Below are positions 24,710-34,089 of a DNA stretch of 64,000 bases, in pieces. Source of the DNA: Caproiciproducens galactitolivorans (lineage in GTDB: Bacteria > Bacillota > Clostridia > Oscillospirales > Acutalibacteraceae); the NCBI RefSeq assembly GCF_026672255.1, contig NZ_JAPOHA010000008.1:39368-103367 (forward strand). The letters run 5' to 3'. The notes under the pieces are model-generated. The model saw nothing but the letters and a program-made list of their open reading frames with translations, had not been told where the DNA came from and ran no database searches. A program made the position numbers and the translations under genes. The first letter of the stretch is position 1. Every line of letters starts with the position of its first letter.

Positions 24710-24836
24710 TGATAAAGAAGAATTTTTTATCGAAAATGTCAATGTTTTAGGAAGCGCTTTATAATGAACCGGAATTGTGATACTATTAAAGAAATCATGT
24801 TTAAACGGCTGCTTTAAGCGGCGGAACGGGGGAAAT

Positions 24837-27800
24837 ATGTCTGGCGTTATCAGAGTATTTGTGGAAAAGAAACCCGGCTTCGATGTGGAAGCACAGCACA
24901 TTCAGTCGGATCTTATCGAGAATCTGGGTCTGGCTGCCGTTGAGGAGATCCGGCTGATCAACCGGTACGATGTTTCCGGGCTGACAAAAGAACAGTTTGC
25001 TCAAGCGCGGGACACCATTTTTTCGGAACCGAATGTAGACGACGTATACGACGAAGTGTATCCTCTTCCAAAGGGCTACACCGCGTTTGCCATGGAGTAT
25101 CTTCCCGGCCAGTATGACCAGCGCGCCGATTCCGCCGCGCAGTGCGTCCAGCTTTTAACGCAGGGAGAGCGCCCGCAGGTGGCGACCGCCCGTGTAATTG
25201 CCGTTAAGGGAGATTTAACGGAAGAAGAACTGAATAAAATCAAGAGCTATATGGTGAACCCTGTGGAGAGCCGTCTTGCTTCTTTGGAAAAGCCCGAAAC
25301 CCTCGATACGGCGGCGGATACGCCCCCGGATGTCGCTCGCGTGTCGGGCTTTATCGATTGGAGTGAAAAGGAGCTTCAGACGTATTACGAGTCCATGGGC
25401 TTTGCCATGAGCATGGAAGATCTGGCGTTCTGCCGCGATTATTTCCGGAAGGACGAAAAGCGCGACCCGAGCGTAACCGAACTGCGCGTGATCGACACCT
25501 ACTGGAGCGACCACTGCCGCCATACGACGTTCTCCACCCGCCTTGAAAAGATTGAAATTGAAAAATCAGCGCTGAGCGGCGCGATTGAGGACGCCCTGAA
25601 AGCCTATTACGACGCGCGCGCCGAAGTGTACGGCGAAACCGGCCGCCCGGTTTCCTTAATGGACATGGCGGTGATCGGGATGAAGCTTCTGCGCAAAAGA
25701 GGGCAGATTCCGGATTTGGATTTGAGCGAGGAAATCAACGCCTGTTCGATTGAAGTGCCCGTTATCGTGGACGGAAAAGAAGAAAAATGGCTGGTGCAGT
25801 TTAAGAATGAAACCCACAACCACCCGACGGAAATCGAACCGTTCGGCGGCGCGGCAACCTGCCTCGGCGGCGCAATCCGCGACCCGCTTTCCGGCCGGGC
25901 GTATGTCTATCAGGCCATGCGCGTAACCGGTTCGGGCGACCCGCGCATTCCGTTTGAAGAGACCCTTCCGGGCAAACTGCCGACCCGCAAAATCACCACC
26001 GGCGCGGCGCAGGGCTACAGCTCCTACGGCAACCAGATCGGCCTTGCCACCGGCCAGGTTACCGAGCTTTACGACCCCGGTTATGTTGCCAAGCGGATGG
26101 AAATCGGCGCGGTCATCGGCGCGTCCCCGAAGGAGAACGTTGTCCGTTTAACGCCGGAAGAAGGCGATTTGATCGTCCTTCTGGGCGGCAGCACCGGGCG
26201 CGACGGCTGCGGCGGCGCCACCGGTTCCAGCAAAGCGCATACCGAGCAGTCCATCGAGGTCTGCGGCGCGGAGGTGCAGAAGGGAAATCCGCCCACCGAG
26301 CGCAAGATACAGCGGCTGTTCCGTCACCCGGAGGTTGCAAAATTGATTAAGCGCTGCAACGATTTCGGCGCGGGCGGCGTTTGCGTAGCCATCGGCGAGC
26401 TTGCCGACGGGCTGAAAATTGATTTGAATAAGGTTCCGAAAAAATATGAGGGACTGGACGGCACGGAGCTTGCCATTTCGGAGTCACAGGAACGGATGGC
26501 GGTTGTGCTTTCTCCGAAAGATGTGGATTCCTTTATTGCGGCGGCGAATCAGGAAAACCTCAACGCTCAGGTTGTCGCCGTTGTTACGGACGAGCCGCGC
26601 CTGCGCATGAAATGGCGCGACGACACCATTGTAAACATCAGCCGCGCGTTTTTGGATACCAACGGTGTGATACAGAAAAACAACGTTGTCATCGAAGCGG
26701 TTGATTCCGATCGCGACTACCGGAAACTCGTTCCGGAATGCCTGAAAGGGAAGCCGCTGGAAAAAGCGTTTCAGGAGAACCTTTCCCGGCTGGAAGTCTG
26801 CGGGCAGAAAGGACTTTCCGAGCGCTTCGACGCCAGTATCGGCGCTTCAACGGTTCTGATGCCGTTTGCCGGTACCTATCAGCTGACCCCGGAAGAAGCG
26901 ATGGCCGCGAAAATCCCGGTAATGCACGGCGAAACCGACGACGCGACCGCAATGGCCTACGGCTATATTCCGGGCATTGCCCGTTTCAGCCCGTTCCATG
27001 GCGCCGCCTACGCCGTAGCGGAAAGCCTTTCAAAGCTCGCCGCCATCGGCGCCGATCCATTGAAAGCAAGGCTGACGTTCCAGGAATATTTTGAAAGGCT
27101 GAATACCGACCCGAAACGCTGGGGAAAACCCACCGCCGCGCTTCTCGGCGCTTTGAGCGCGCAGATCGGCCTGGGACTGCCGGCGATCGGCGGCAAGGAC
27201 AGCATGAGCGGCAGTTTTGAACAGCTTGACGTTCCGCCCACGCTGGTCAGCTTTGCCGTTGCGATGACAAAAGCGAGTAAAACGATTTCCGCGGCGTTCA
27301 AAAAACCGGGTGCGAAAGTGGTTTTGTTCCCGCTGCCGGAAAATCCGAAAACGCTGCTGCCGGATTGGGAGAAACTGAAAGAATATTATCGTGGGATTCA
27401 TAATATGATACAGAGCGGCACCGTCATCTCCGCTTCCGTTGTAAAAGAAGGCGGCGCGGCGGCCGCGGTTGCGAAGATGTGCTTCGGCAACCGGTTCGGT
27501 TTTATTTTTGAGCCGTCGGTTCTGGATGAAAAGACCCTGTTTGCGCCGGTTTCCGGTTCCATTATCGCGGAGCTCGCGTACGGCGCGGACGTTCCGGACG
27601 GTTTCGATGCGGTTGAGCTGGGCAAGGTGGCCGTGGTGCCGCAGATTTTCCTCGACAGGGAACGGCTTGACCTCAACGTGTTAATTTCCGCATGGAACGG
27701 CACGCTGGAGAAAATCTTCCCGAATCGGGCGGAGGAAAAGCCGGTTACGCGGGAACTTCCGCTTTGCAGTGACCGCTATGAAAAGGCTCCGGCGGTAAAA

Positions 27801-28604
27801 ACCGCGAAGCCGCGCGTCTTTATTCCGGTATTCCCGGGCACAAACTGCGAATACGACAGCGCGCGCGCCTTTGAACGGGCGGGTGCGCAGCCGAAAGTTC
27901 TGGTTGTGCGCAATTTAAGTTCCTCCGATATCGAAGAAACCATTGAATATATAGAAAAAGCAATCCGTACGTCGCAGATGATTATGCTTCCGGGCGGTTT
28001 TTCCGGCGGCGACGAACCGGACGGCTCCGGCAAATTTATTGCAACTACCTTCCGCAATCCGAAGATTGCCGAAGCGGTGAACGACCTTCTGAAAAACCGC
28101 GACGGGCTGATGCTCGGTATCTGCAACGGTTTTCAGGCCCTGATTAAGCTGGGTCTCGTGCCTTACGGCGAAATCAGGAAGCCGAGCGAGACCGCGCCGA
28201 CGCTGACCTTTAACACGCTGGGCCGCCATGTTTCCCGCATGGTGTACACCAGAGTGACCTCCGTAAAATCCCCATGGTTTGCCGGTGTGGACGCGGGCGA
28301 TGTGTTCGCGGTGCCGGTTTCCCACGGTGAGGGCCGCTTTGTGGCAAGCGATGCGGTTATGAAGAAGCTGATTGCAAACGGTCAGGTCGCGACCCAGTAC
28401 ACCACCCCGGACGGCACCCCGAGCGGCAGTATCGAATGGAACCCGAACGGTTCGGTCTGCGCGGTGGAAGGGATTACCAGCCCGGACGGCCGTATCCTTG
28501 GAAAAATGGCGCACTCCGAACGCAGGGGAGAAAACCTGTATAGCAATGTTCCGGGCGAGAAGGATCAGAAGATTTTTGAATCAGGCGTAAAATACTTCAA
28601 GTAA
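24837..28604 (+). CDS. purL: Phosphoribosylformylglycinamidine synthase, single-chain PurL
   Basis: A 1255-residue enzyme of purine synthesis that converts FGAR, glutamine and ATP to FGAM. Seen: N-terminal PurS-like domain, linker, FGAM synthetase core (DHCRHTTF near 230; HNHPTEIEPFGGAATCLGG near 325), a second AIRS-like half (GGKDSMSG), and a C-terminal glutamine amidotransferase with nucleophile Cys in LGICNGFQ and His/Glu in the AHSERRGE region. This is the fused large form rather than the PurS/PurQ/PurL split found in Bacillus. ATG at 24837, after GGGGGA, is chosen over an upstream start at 24777. No other pur genes lie nearby. Confidence 0.96.
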   Translation: MSGVIRVFVEKKPGFDVEAQHIQSDLIENLGLAAVEEIRLINRYDVSGLTKEQFAQARDTIFSEPNVDDVYDEVYPLPKGYTAFAMEYLPGQYDQRADSAAQCVQLLTQGERPQVATARVIAVKGDLTEEELNKIKSYMVNPVESRLASLEKPETLDTAADTPPDVARVSGFIDWSEKELQTYYESMGFAMSMEDLAFCRDYFRKDEKRDPSVTELRVIDTYWSDHCRHTTFSTRLEKIEIEKSALSGAIEDALKAYYDARAEVYGETGRPVSLMDMAVIGMKLLRKRGQIPDLDLSEEINACSIEVPVIVDGKEEKWLVQFKNETHNHPTEIEPFGGAATCLGGAIRDPLSGRAYVYQAMRVTGSGDPRIPFEETLPGKLPTRKITTGAAQGYSSYGNQIGLATGQVTELYDPGYVAKRMEIGAVIGASPKENVVRLTPEEGDLIVLLGGSTGRDGCGGATGSSKAHTEQSIEVCGAEVQKGNPPTERKIQRLFRHPEVAKLIKRCNDFGAGGVCVAIGELADGLKIDLNKVPKKYEGLDGTELAISESQERMAVVLSPKDVDSFIAAANQENLNAQVVAVVTDEPRLRMKWRDDTIVNISRAFLDTNGVIQKNNVVIEAVDSDRDYRKLVPECLKGKPLEKAFQENLSRLEVCGQKGLSERFDASIGASTVLMPFAGTYQLTPEEAMAAKIPVMHGETDDATAMAYGYIPGIARFSPFHGAAYAVAESLSKLAAIGADPLKARLTFQEYFERLNTDPKRWGKPTAALLGALSAQIGLGLPAIGGKDSMSGSFEQLDVPPTLVSFAVAMTKASKTISAAFKKPGAKVVLFPLPENPKTLLPDWEKLKEYYRGIHNMIQSGTVISASVVKEGGAAAAVAKMCFGNRFGFIFEPSVLDEKTLFAPVSGSIIAELAYGADVPDGFDAVELGKVAVVPQIFLDRERLDLNVLISAWNGTLEKIFPNRAEEKPVTRELPLCSDRYEKAPAVKTAKPRVFIPVFPGTNCEYDSARAFERAGAQPKVLVVRNLSSSDIEETIEYIEKAIRTSQMIMLPGGFSGGDEPDGSGKFIATTFRNPKIAEAVNDLLKNRDGLMLGICNGFQALIKLGLVPYGEIRKPSETAPTLTFNTLGRHVSRMVYTRVTSVKSPWFAGVDAGDVFAVPVSHGEGRFVASDAVMKKLIANGQVATQYTTPDGTPSGSIEWNPNGSVCAVEGITSPDGRILGKMAHSERRGENLYSNVPGEKDQKIFESGVKYFK

Positions 28605-28618
28605 TTCAGGTGGAAAAA

Positions 28619-29806
28619 ATGAGTGAATTTTTCAGACGAACTTGGGCCGAGGTCAGCCTGGATGCAATCGACCATAATTTTAAAACGATTCGGAATCAGA
28701 TTCAGCCCGGGACGATGATCTGCTGTGTGATCAAGGCGGACGCTTACGGCCATGGTGCGGAAGCCCTTGCGCGGGAATATGAAAGGCTGGGCGCGGACTG
28801 GTTTGCCGTTTCCAATTTGGAAGAGGCGATGCAGATTCGCAATGCGGGCGTAAAGCTTCCGATTCTGATTTTGGGATACACCCCGCCCGGCATGGCCGCC
28901 CAGCTAAGCGGGCTGAATATCTCGCAGACGGTGCTTTCCGCAGGCTACGGCGAATCCCTTTCGCAGGAAGCGCAAAAGGCAGGCGTTACGGTAAAGGTGC
29001 ATATGAAAGTCGATACCGGCATGAGCCGCATCGGTTTTATGTATCAGAATCCGGTACGCGACGCGAACGAAATTGACGCGATCGAGCGGGTGTGCCGGCT
29101 TCCGGCGCTTGACGCGGAAGGAATCTTTACCCATTTTGCCGTTGCCGACGAGGGCGACGACGGGCGCGATTATACCATGATACAGTACGGGAATCTGATG
29201 AACGCGGTCGGGCTGCTTCAAAAGCGAGGCATTACGTTCCGAATCCGTCACTGTGCGAATTCTGCGGCGATCTTCGATTATCCGGAAACGCAGCTCGATA
29301 TGGTACGCCCCGGCGTGATTCTTTACGGGCTGAGGCCTTCCGGAAAAATGAGGCATCCGATGGACCTCATCCCCGCCATGGAGCTGAAAAGCATTGTTTC
29401 GCTGGTCAAGACCGTTGAACCCCAGACCAGCGTCAGTTACGGACGGGAATTTACCACGGACGTTCCCACGAAGATTGCCACGGTTCCGATCGGCTATGCC
29501 GACGGCTATCCCCGGCATCTGTATGTGCAGGGAAGCATGCTTGTGCGCGGCCGGAAGGTAAAGATTATCGGCCGTGTCTGCATGGATCAGCTTATGCTGA
29601 ACGTGACCTCCGTTCCGAACGTGAAAGAGGGCGACGTTGTGACCGTGTTCGGCCGCGACGGGGACGTCTCCATTACGCTTGATGAATTGGCCGCCTACAA
29701 TCAGACTATCAACTATGAACTGGTCTGTATGATTTCGAAGCGTGTGCCGCGTATTTATTATAAAGACGGCAAAGAGGTCGGCGAACTGAATTACATCTGT
29801 AAGTAA
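28619..29806 (+). CDS. alr: Alanine racemase
   Basis: A 395-residue PLP enzyme making D-alanine for peptidoglycan. Seen: the PLP lysine in VIKADAYGHG (Lys39), HMKVDTGMSRIG near 130, and the catalytic Tyr in VSYGREF in the C-terminal domain, with GYADGYPR following. ATG at 28619 has AGGTGG 5 bases upstream; a GTG three codons earlier lies within that site. It starts 14 bases after purL and is probably co-transcribed with it, although the pathways are unrelated. Confidence 0.96.
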   Translation: MSEFFRRTWAEVSLDAIDHNFKTIRNQIQPGTMICCVIKADAYGHGAEALAREYERLGADWFAVSNLEEAMQIRNAGVKLPILILGYTPPGMAAQLSGLNISQTVLSAGYGESLSQEAQKAGVTVKVHMKVDTGMSRIGFMYQNPVRDANEIDAIERVCRLPALDAEGIFTHFAVADEGDDGRDYTMIQYGNLMNAVGLLQKRGITFRIRHCANSAAIFDYPETQLDMVRPGVILYGLRPSGKMRHPMDLIPAMELKSIVSLVKTVEPQTSVSYGREFTTDVPTKIATVPIGYADGYPRHLYVQGSMLVRGRKVKIIGRVCMDQLMLNVTSVPNVKEGDVVTVFGRDGDVSITLDELAAYNQTINYELVCMISKRVPRIYYKDGKEVGELNYICK

Positions 29807-29841
29807 CCCTGCGCACTTTATAAAGAGTCTTAAATAAACAG

Positions 29842-29869
29842 AAACTCCCGGCCTTTGCCGGGAGTTTTT
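29842..29869 (+). terminator. Terminator after alr
   Basis: AAACTCCCGGC / GCCGGGAGTTT with CTTT loop, followed by TTG. Confidence 0.9.
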
Positions 29870-29947
29870 GTTCTGTCGGAAGCAGTTTTTATCTTTAAAG
29901 CAATACATATCGGAATATTATATATAAACTATACAAATTGGATATAA

Positions 29948-31468
29948 TTATGACCTGTGGAGTGCCGGAATTTTTACAAATCCTTTCAGATACCGGAATT
30001 CCTTTGTGTTCCAGAATACAAGCAAATAGGCCGCGTTCGGCAGCAGCAGGCAGATCAAGCATTTTGCCACGAAACTGATAAAGCCCGTTCCCGGAACATA
30101 AGCACAGCAGAAATAGGTCAGGAAACCGACGGAAAAGGTCAGCGCCGTATAAAGCGCGTACCGAAGGAAATAAGCGCTCACGGGCCGATGGAAGCCATGC
30201 CGGAACAGAACCAGCGGCTCAACCCAGAAGTCGACCGTCATGGTGCTGATCAGGGTGCCGATAAAAACGCCGGCAACGCCTAAATGCTGTACTAATAGAA
30301 TGGAAGCGATCAGGTTTACAAGAGCCTCGAAAACCGCCTTGTACCGGTCGTACCAAAACAGTCCGAACGCGTCGCGGAACGTCAGGGTTGCCTGCCGCAT
30401 TCCGGTGGTGTAAAAGTTCAAAACGATTACAAAAACGATGGGCAGGGCAAACAGAAGGCTTTTTTTGCCCGTAAAGAGCAGCATGAACGGGTTAAACAGG
30501 CTGAACAGGCAAATGGAGCAGAAGCTGAAAATCCAGAAGCAGGCAAAATTGATCGCCAGATAGACCTCATAAGATTTTCGGTGATCCTCCACGGCGCCAA
30601 GGTTCCCAACACTCGCGGTAATCCCGCTGAAAATCTGTTTCGTTACGTTCATAAGGGTATTGGTAATCAGATAATAGTTCGAGTAAATCCCCACGCTGAC
30701 AATGCCGACAAAGGTGGAAATAACCAAAGTATCTGTGCCGTTTACAACGGTGCTGCCGATTCGGTGCATGAACATCGCCTTTATATTTTTTACGATGGCG
30801 GCGCGGTCCGGCTTACTGAGCTTTTGCTTCTCATATTTTTTCAGGAAGGGATACATCTTTCCCGCTTTCCGTGCGAGGAAAAAGTTTGCGAAAAAGCTGA
30901 AGAGAATCTGTGCGCACAAATACAGGATAAAATTATGTGTCAGAATCAGGATGACGACCTGAATCAGATTCTGCGCGATGCCGAATCCGTATTGATACAG
31001 CGAGCAGATATAAACCTTTTGGTCGGCGATAATGATTTGCTGTTTATAAGATAAAAAGTAAGTGATGACGGAGCTGAAAAGAAATAAAAAGTAAATCAGG
31101 GTCAGGTTGGGAATATCCGGGATGGATTTCATAAAAAATTGATAAAACGGAGAAAAGGCAATCCCCACAACGGCGACAATGATGCCGATTGTGTGGTAAG
31201 CCCGTTTATAAAGCCCCATCAGCGCGCCGAGTTTTTTATAATCCTTTTCGGCAAGGGGTTTATACATGCTGAACGTAATGGCGGTTCCGAAGCCCAGTTC
31301 CGCAAGGGAAAAGATGGTGAGAATATTGCTGAAATAACCGTTCAGTCCCAGATAGGATTCGTCGAGCATACGGATAAATACCGTCCGGCAAAAGAAGGAA
31401 AGGGCAATATAAAGAATTTGGCTTCCGACATTTACAATCACATTGCGGATTGAATTTTTACTGCGCAT
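29948..31468 (-). CDS. Polysaccharide flippase (MATE/Wzx-like)
   Basis: A 506-residue polytopic protein (about 12-14 membrane segments) of the polysaccharide-transporter branch of the MOP superfamily. Seen: SIRNVIVNVGSQILYIALSF at the start, LDESYLGLNGYFSNIL near 35-50, and alternating hydrophobic blocks to the end. ATG at 31468 with a GAAAGG site is preferred to a frame extension to 31600 whose extra 44 residues are not protein-like and overlap the intergenic region. It likely flips lipid-linked sugar repeats across the membrane. No glycosyltransferases are adjacent. Confidence 0.85.
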   Translation of the reverse strand: MRSKNSIRNVIVNVGSQILYIALSFFCRTVFIRMLDESYLGLNGYFSNILTIFSLAELGFGTAITFSMYKPLAEKDYKKLGALMGLYKRAYHTIGIIVAVVGIAFSPFYQFFMKSIPDIPNLTLIYFLFLFSSVITYFLSYKQQIIIADQKVYICSLYQYGFGIAQNLIQVVILILTHNFILYLCAQILFSFFANFFLARKAGKMYPFLKKYEKQKLSKPDRAAIVKNIKAMFMHRIGSTVVNGTDTLVISTFVGIVSVGIYSNYYLITNTLMNVTKQIFSGITASVGNLGAVEDHRKSYEVYLAINFACFWIFSFCSICLFSLFNPFMLLFTGKKSLLFALPIVFVIVLNFYTTGMRQATLTFRDAFGLFWYDRYKAVFEALVNLIASILLVQHLGVAGVFIGTLISTMTVDFWVEPLVLFRHGFHRPVSAYFLRYALYTALTFSVGFLTYFCCAYVPGTGFISFVAKCLICLLLPNAAYLLVFWNTKEFRYLKGFVKIPALHRS

Positions 31469-31600
31469 GAATCTACGGCCTTTCAATAAAACAATATATG
31501 CATAATAGCATATCCAACAGGCTTCGTCTACACAATTCCTGTAAACAAAAGAAGCCCCCAAAAATTGGAGACTTCCCAAAAGGCGGTTTGGACGCTGCAT

Positions 31601-31635
31601 AAAAGGATGCTCTCAAATTTCCAGAGCCTCCTTTT
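31601..31635 (-). terminator. Terminator after trpS
   Basis: On the minus strand AAAGGAGGCTCT pairs with AGAGCATCCTTT with one internal mismatch, ending in TTTT. Confidence 0.8.
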
Positions 31636-31648
31636 ATTGTAATTTTCA

Positions 31649-32665
31649 TTAGAATGCTTTTGGAATAAACCCGACTTTTTTCATTGCTTTATTGAGGGTG
31701 CGGCTGGAAATGGCAAGCGCTTTCTGCGCGCCTTCCGTGTAGCATTTCTCAAGGTAATCCTTATTTTTGATGTAATCGGCATAGCGTTCCTGAATCGGGC
31801 GCAGATGCTCCACGACGGCTTCACCCACAGCGGCTTTGAAATCGCCGTAGCCCTTGCCTTCAAAGTCCTTTTCGATCTGCTCATAGGTAAGACCGGTAAC
31901 AGTGGCGTAAATGCCCATCAGGTTGTTTACGCCGTCCTTGCCTTCCGCGTAGCGGACGCAGGCCTCGCTGTCGGTGACGGCGCGCTTGAATTTCCGCAGG
32001 ATATCCTCCGGCTTGTCCAGCACGGCGACATAGCCGTTTGCATTTTCATCGGATTTGCTCATCTTTCTGGACGGGTCCTGCAGGGACATAATGCGCGCGC
32101 CCTGTTTCGGAATATAGCCGTCCGGCACGGTAAAGGTGGGGCTGTAAATGCCGTTGAAGCGTTCCGCAATGTTGCGGGCAAGCTCCAGATGCTGCTTCTG
32201 ATCGGCGCCAACGGGAACAAGGTCTGCCTGATACAGCAGAATATCCGCCGCCATCAGGCTCGGATAGGTGAACAGTCCCGCGTTGACGTTGTCGGCGTGC
32301 TTTGCGGCCTTATCCTTAAACTGCGTCATACGCTGCAGCTCGCCGAACTGGGTATAACAGTTTAAAACCCAAGCAAGCTGTGCGTGCGTGCAGACCTGGC
32401 TTTGGATAAAGAACGGGCTTTTTTCGGGGTCGACACCGCAGGCCAGAAGAAGCGCGTAGGCTTCGAGCGTATTATGACGAAATTTTGCCGGTTCCTGGCG
32501 CACGGTAATGGTGTGCAGATCGGCCAAAGCATAAATGCAGTTGTATTCGTCCTGCAAACTGATCCAGTTCTTGAGCGCTCCAAGATAATTGCCGAGGGTT
32601 ATGGTTCCGCTCGGCTGAATTGCGCTGAAAATAACCTTTTTGCGCTCTGTGGTTGCTGTTTCCAT
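31649..32665 (-). CDS. trpS: Tryptophanyl-tRNA synthetase
   Basis: A 338-residue class I aminoacyl-tRNA synthetase that charges tRNA-Trp. Seen: HIGH-like PSGTITLGNYLG (18-29), the KMSKS motif in RKMSKSDEN near 197, and ADLHTITV. I prefer the ATG at 32665, which has GGGAGG 10 bases upstream; the ATG at 32683 overlaps the aminotransferase stop and lacks a good SD. It is second in a two-gene unit with an aminotransferase. No T-box is visible in the short upstream spacer. Confidence 0.95.
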   Translation of the reverse strand: METATTERKKVIFSAIQPSGTITLGNYLGALKNWISLQDEYNCIYALADLHTITVRQEPAKFRHNTLEAYALLLACGVDPEKSPFFIQSQVCTHAQLAWVLNCYTQFGELQRMTQFKDKAAKHADNVNAGLFTYPSLMAADILLYQADLVPVGADQKQHLELARNIAERFNGIYSPTFTVPDGYIPKQGARIMSLQDPSRKMSKSDENANGYVAVLDKPEDILRKFKRAVTDSEACVRYAEGKDGVNNLMGIYATVTGLTYEQIEKDFEGKGYGDFKAAVGEAVVEHLRPIQERYADYIKNKDYLEKCYTEGAQKALAISSRTLNKAMKKVGFIPKAF

Positions 32666-32682
32666 ATTCTTTTTGCCTCCCA

Positions 32683-33876
32683 TTAATTTCCGATCATTTC
32701 ATTTGCAAGCGTTCCCAGAATTTGAATGCCCTTCAGCAGCTGGTCGTCGGTTGGGGTGGAAAAATTAATGCGGAAGGACTGACTGGGGTCGTTTTCGTCC
32801 GTTAAGAACGCGTTCCCGGGAACCACGCATACTTTGCGCAGCACCGCCTGCTTGCAGAAATCAAGCATATCCACGCCGTCGGGCAGGGTGCACCAGAGGA
32901 ACAGGCCGCCTTCGATCGGGTTATAGGTTACTTTCGGCATCAAGTATTTATCAAGAGCGCCCGTGGCAATCGCGGATTTTTTCAAATAAATTTCCTGTAG
33001 CTTTTTCAGGTGTTCGTCAAAATTATAGCGGGTCAGGAATTCGTGGCAGACCATTTGCGACCAAATATTGGTGTGAACGTCCTGTCCCTGCTTGCAGACG
33101 ATCATTTTTTGCAGCACTTCTTTCGGCCCGATTGCATAGCCGACGCGCATGCCGGGGGAGATGATCTTGGAGAAGGTACCGGCGTAGATGACAAGGCCGT
33201 CCTCGTCCAGCGATTTCACCGCTTCAATATGTTCGCCGTGGAAGCGCAGGTCGCCGTAAGGGTTGTCCTCCAGAATCAGAACGCTGTATTTCTTGGCGAG
33301 CGCATACAGCTGTTTCCGCTTCGCCCAGCTCATGGTTATGCCGGACGGGTTCTGGAAGTTCGGTATGGTGTAAATGAATTTTGCATTCGGCTCTTCTTTC
33401 AGCGCCTTTTCCAGTTCCTCCATGTTCATGCCGTCGCTGTCCATAGGGATGCCGCGCAGGCGTGCGTTGTAGGAGCGGAAGGTGTTCAGCGAGCCGATAA
33501 AGCTCGGCGCTTCGCAGATGACCACGTCGCCTTCATTTAGCAGGGACTTCGCCGCCAGATCCATTACCTGCTGCGCGCCGCTCGTAATCAGGGTATTATC
33601 GAAGTCACGGCCGATGCCGTGCATTTTATTCATGTAGTCTGTCAGGTACTCGCGCAGAGGCTGGTAGCCTTCCGTAATGCTGTACTGCAGTGCGTCGATC
33701 GGGCGCTGCGTTAAAATTCTTTCGGATATTTCGGAGATTGCCTTTGTCGGGAATGCTTCCGGAGCAGGGTTCCCGGCGGAGAGCGAAATGACGCTCGGAT
33801 CACTGGCGTATTTAAAGATTTCCCGGATTGCGGATGGTTTCAGCTTTAATACGCGGTCGGAAAATTTATATTCCAT
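32683..33876 (-). CDS. PLP-dependent aminotransferase, class I/II (LysN/2-aminoadipate-like)
   Basis: A 397-residue fold-type I aminotransferase. Seen: SLSAGNPAPEAFP (32-44), NFQNPSG near 173, the PLP-binding lysine in GTFSKIISPGMRVGY near 235, and a Ser/Arg-rich C-terminal end (FRINFSTP). This belongs to the MocR-like/LysN group without the GntR DNA-binding domain, acting on 2-aminoadipate or aromatic/branched amino acids. GAGGGTGAT precedes the ATG. Its pairing with trpS could hint at aromatic amino acids, but this is weak. Confidence 0.9.
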   Translation of the reverse strand: MEYKFSDRVLKLKPSAIREIFKYASDPSVISLSAGNPAPEAFPTKAISEISERILTQRPIDALQYSITEGYQPLREYLTDYMNKMHGIGRDFDNTLITSGAQQVMDLAAKSLLNEGDVVICEAPSFIGSLNTFRSYNARLRGIPMDSDGMNMEELEKALKEEPNAKFIYTIPNFQNPSGITMSWAKRKQLYALAKKYSVLILEDNPYGDLRFHGEHIEAVKSLDEDGLVIYAGTFSKIISPGMRVGYAIGPKEVLQKMIVCKQGQDVHTNIWSQMVCHEFLTRYNFDEHLKKLQEIYLKKSAIATGALDKYLMPKVTYNPIEGGLFLWCTLPDGVDMLDFCKQAVLRKVCVVPGNAFLTDENDPSQSFRINFSTPTDDQLLKGIQILGTLANEMIGN

Positions 33877-34003
33877 TTTATCACCCTCTAATTTGTATTC
33901 TCTTTTATTTTAGCACAGAAATACGGCAAAGACTATAAAAACCCTCCCAATTTTTAAAAATACTTATAATGTGATTTTATACGTCAAAATATTACGGCAA
34001 GTT

Positions 34004-34036
34004 ATGACAATAGCGACAAAATACATATAGTATAAT
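34004..34036 (+). promoter_or_regulatory. spoIIE promoter candidate with a 21-bp spacer
   Basis: A perfect TATAAT (34031-34036) has no -35 at 17 bases, but ATGACA (34004-34009; 5 of 6 match) lies at a 21-base spacing. From memory, the Spo0A-activated spoIIE and spoIIG promoters of Bacillus subtilis have such long spacers. Three degenerate 0A-box-like sequences (minus strand, TGNCGAA with one or two mismatches) lie at 33980-33986, 33993-33999 and 34012-34018. Confidence 0.5.
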
Positions 34037-34089
34037 GAGTTTTAGTAAAAATTGGACATGCTTCCAAATATTGTATGGCGGTGATTAAA

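Noticed and set aside
24737-24765. Possible purL promoter (TGTCAA / TATAAT)
   Set aside because: The -35 matches poorly and no purine-box or riboswitch features are visible; too weak to list.
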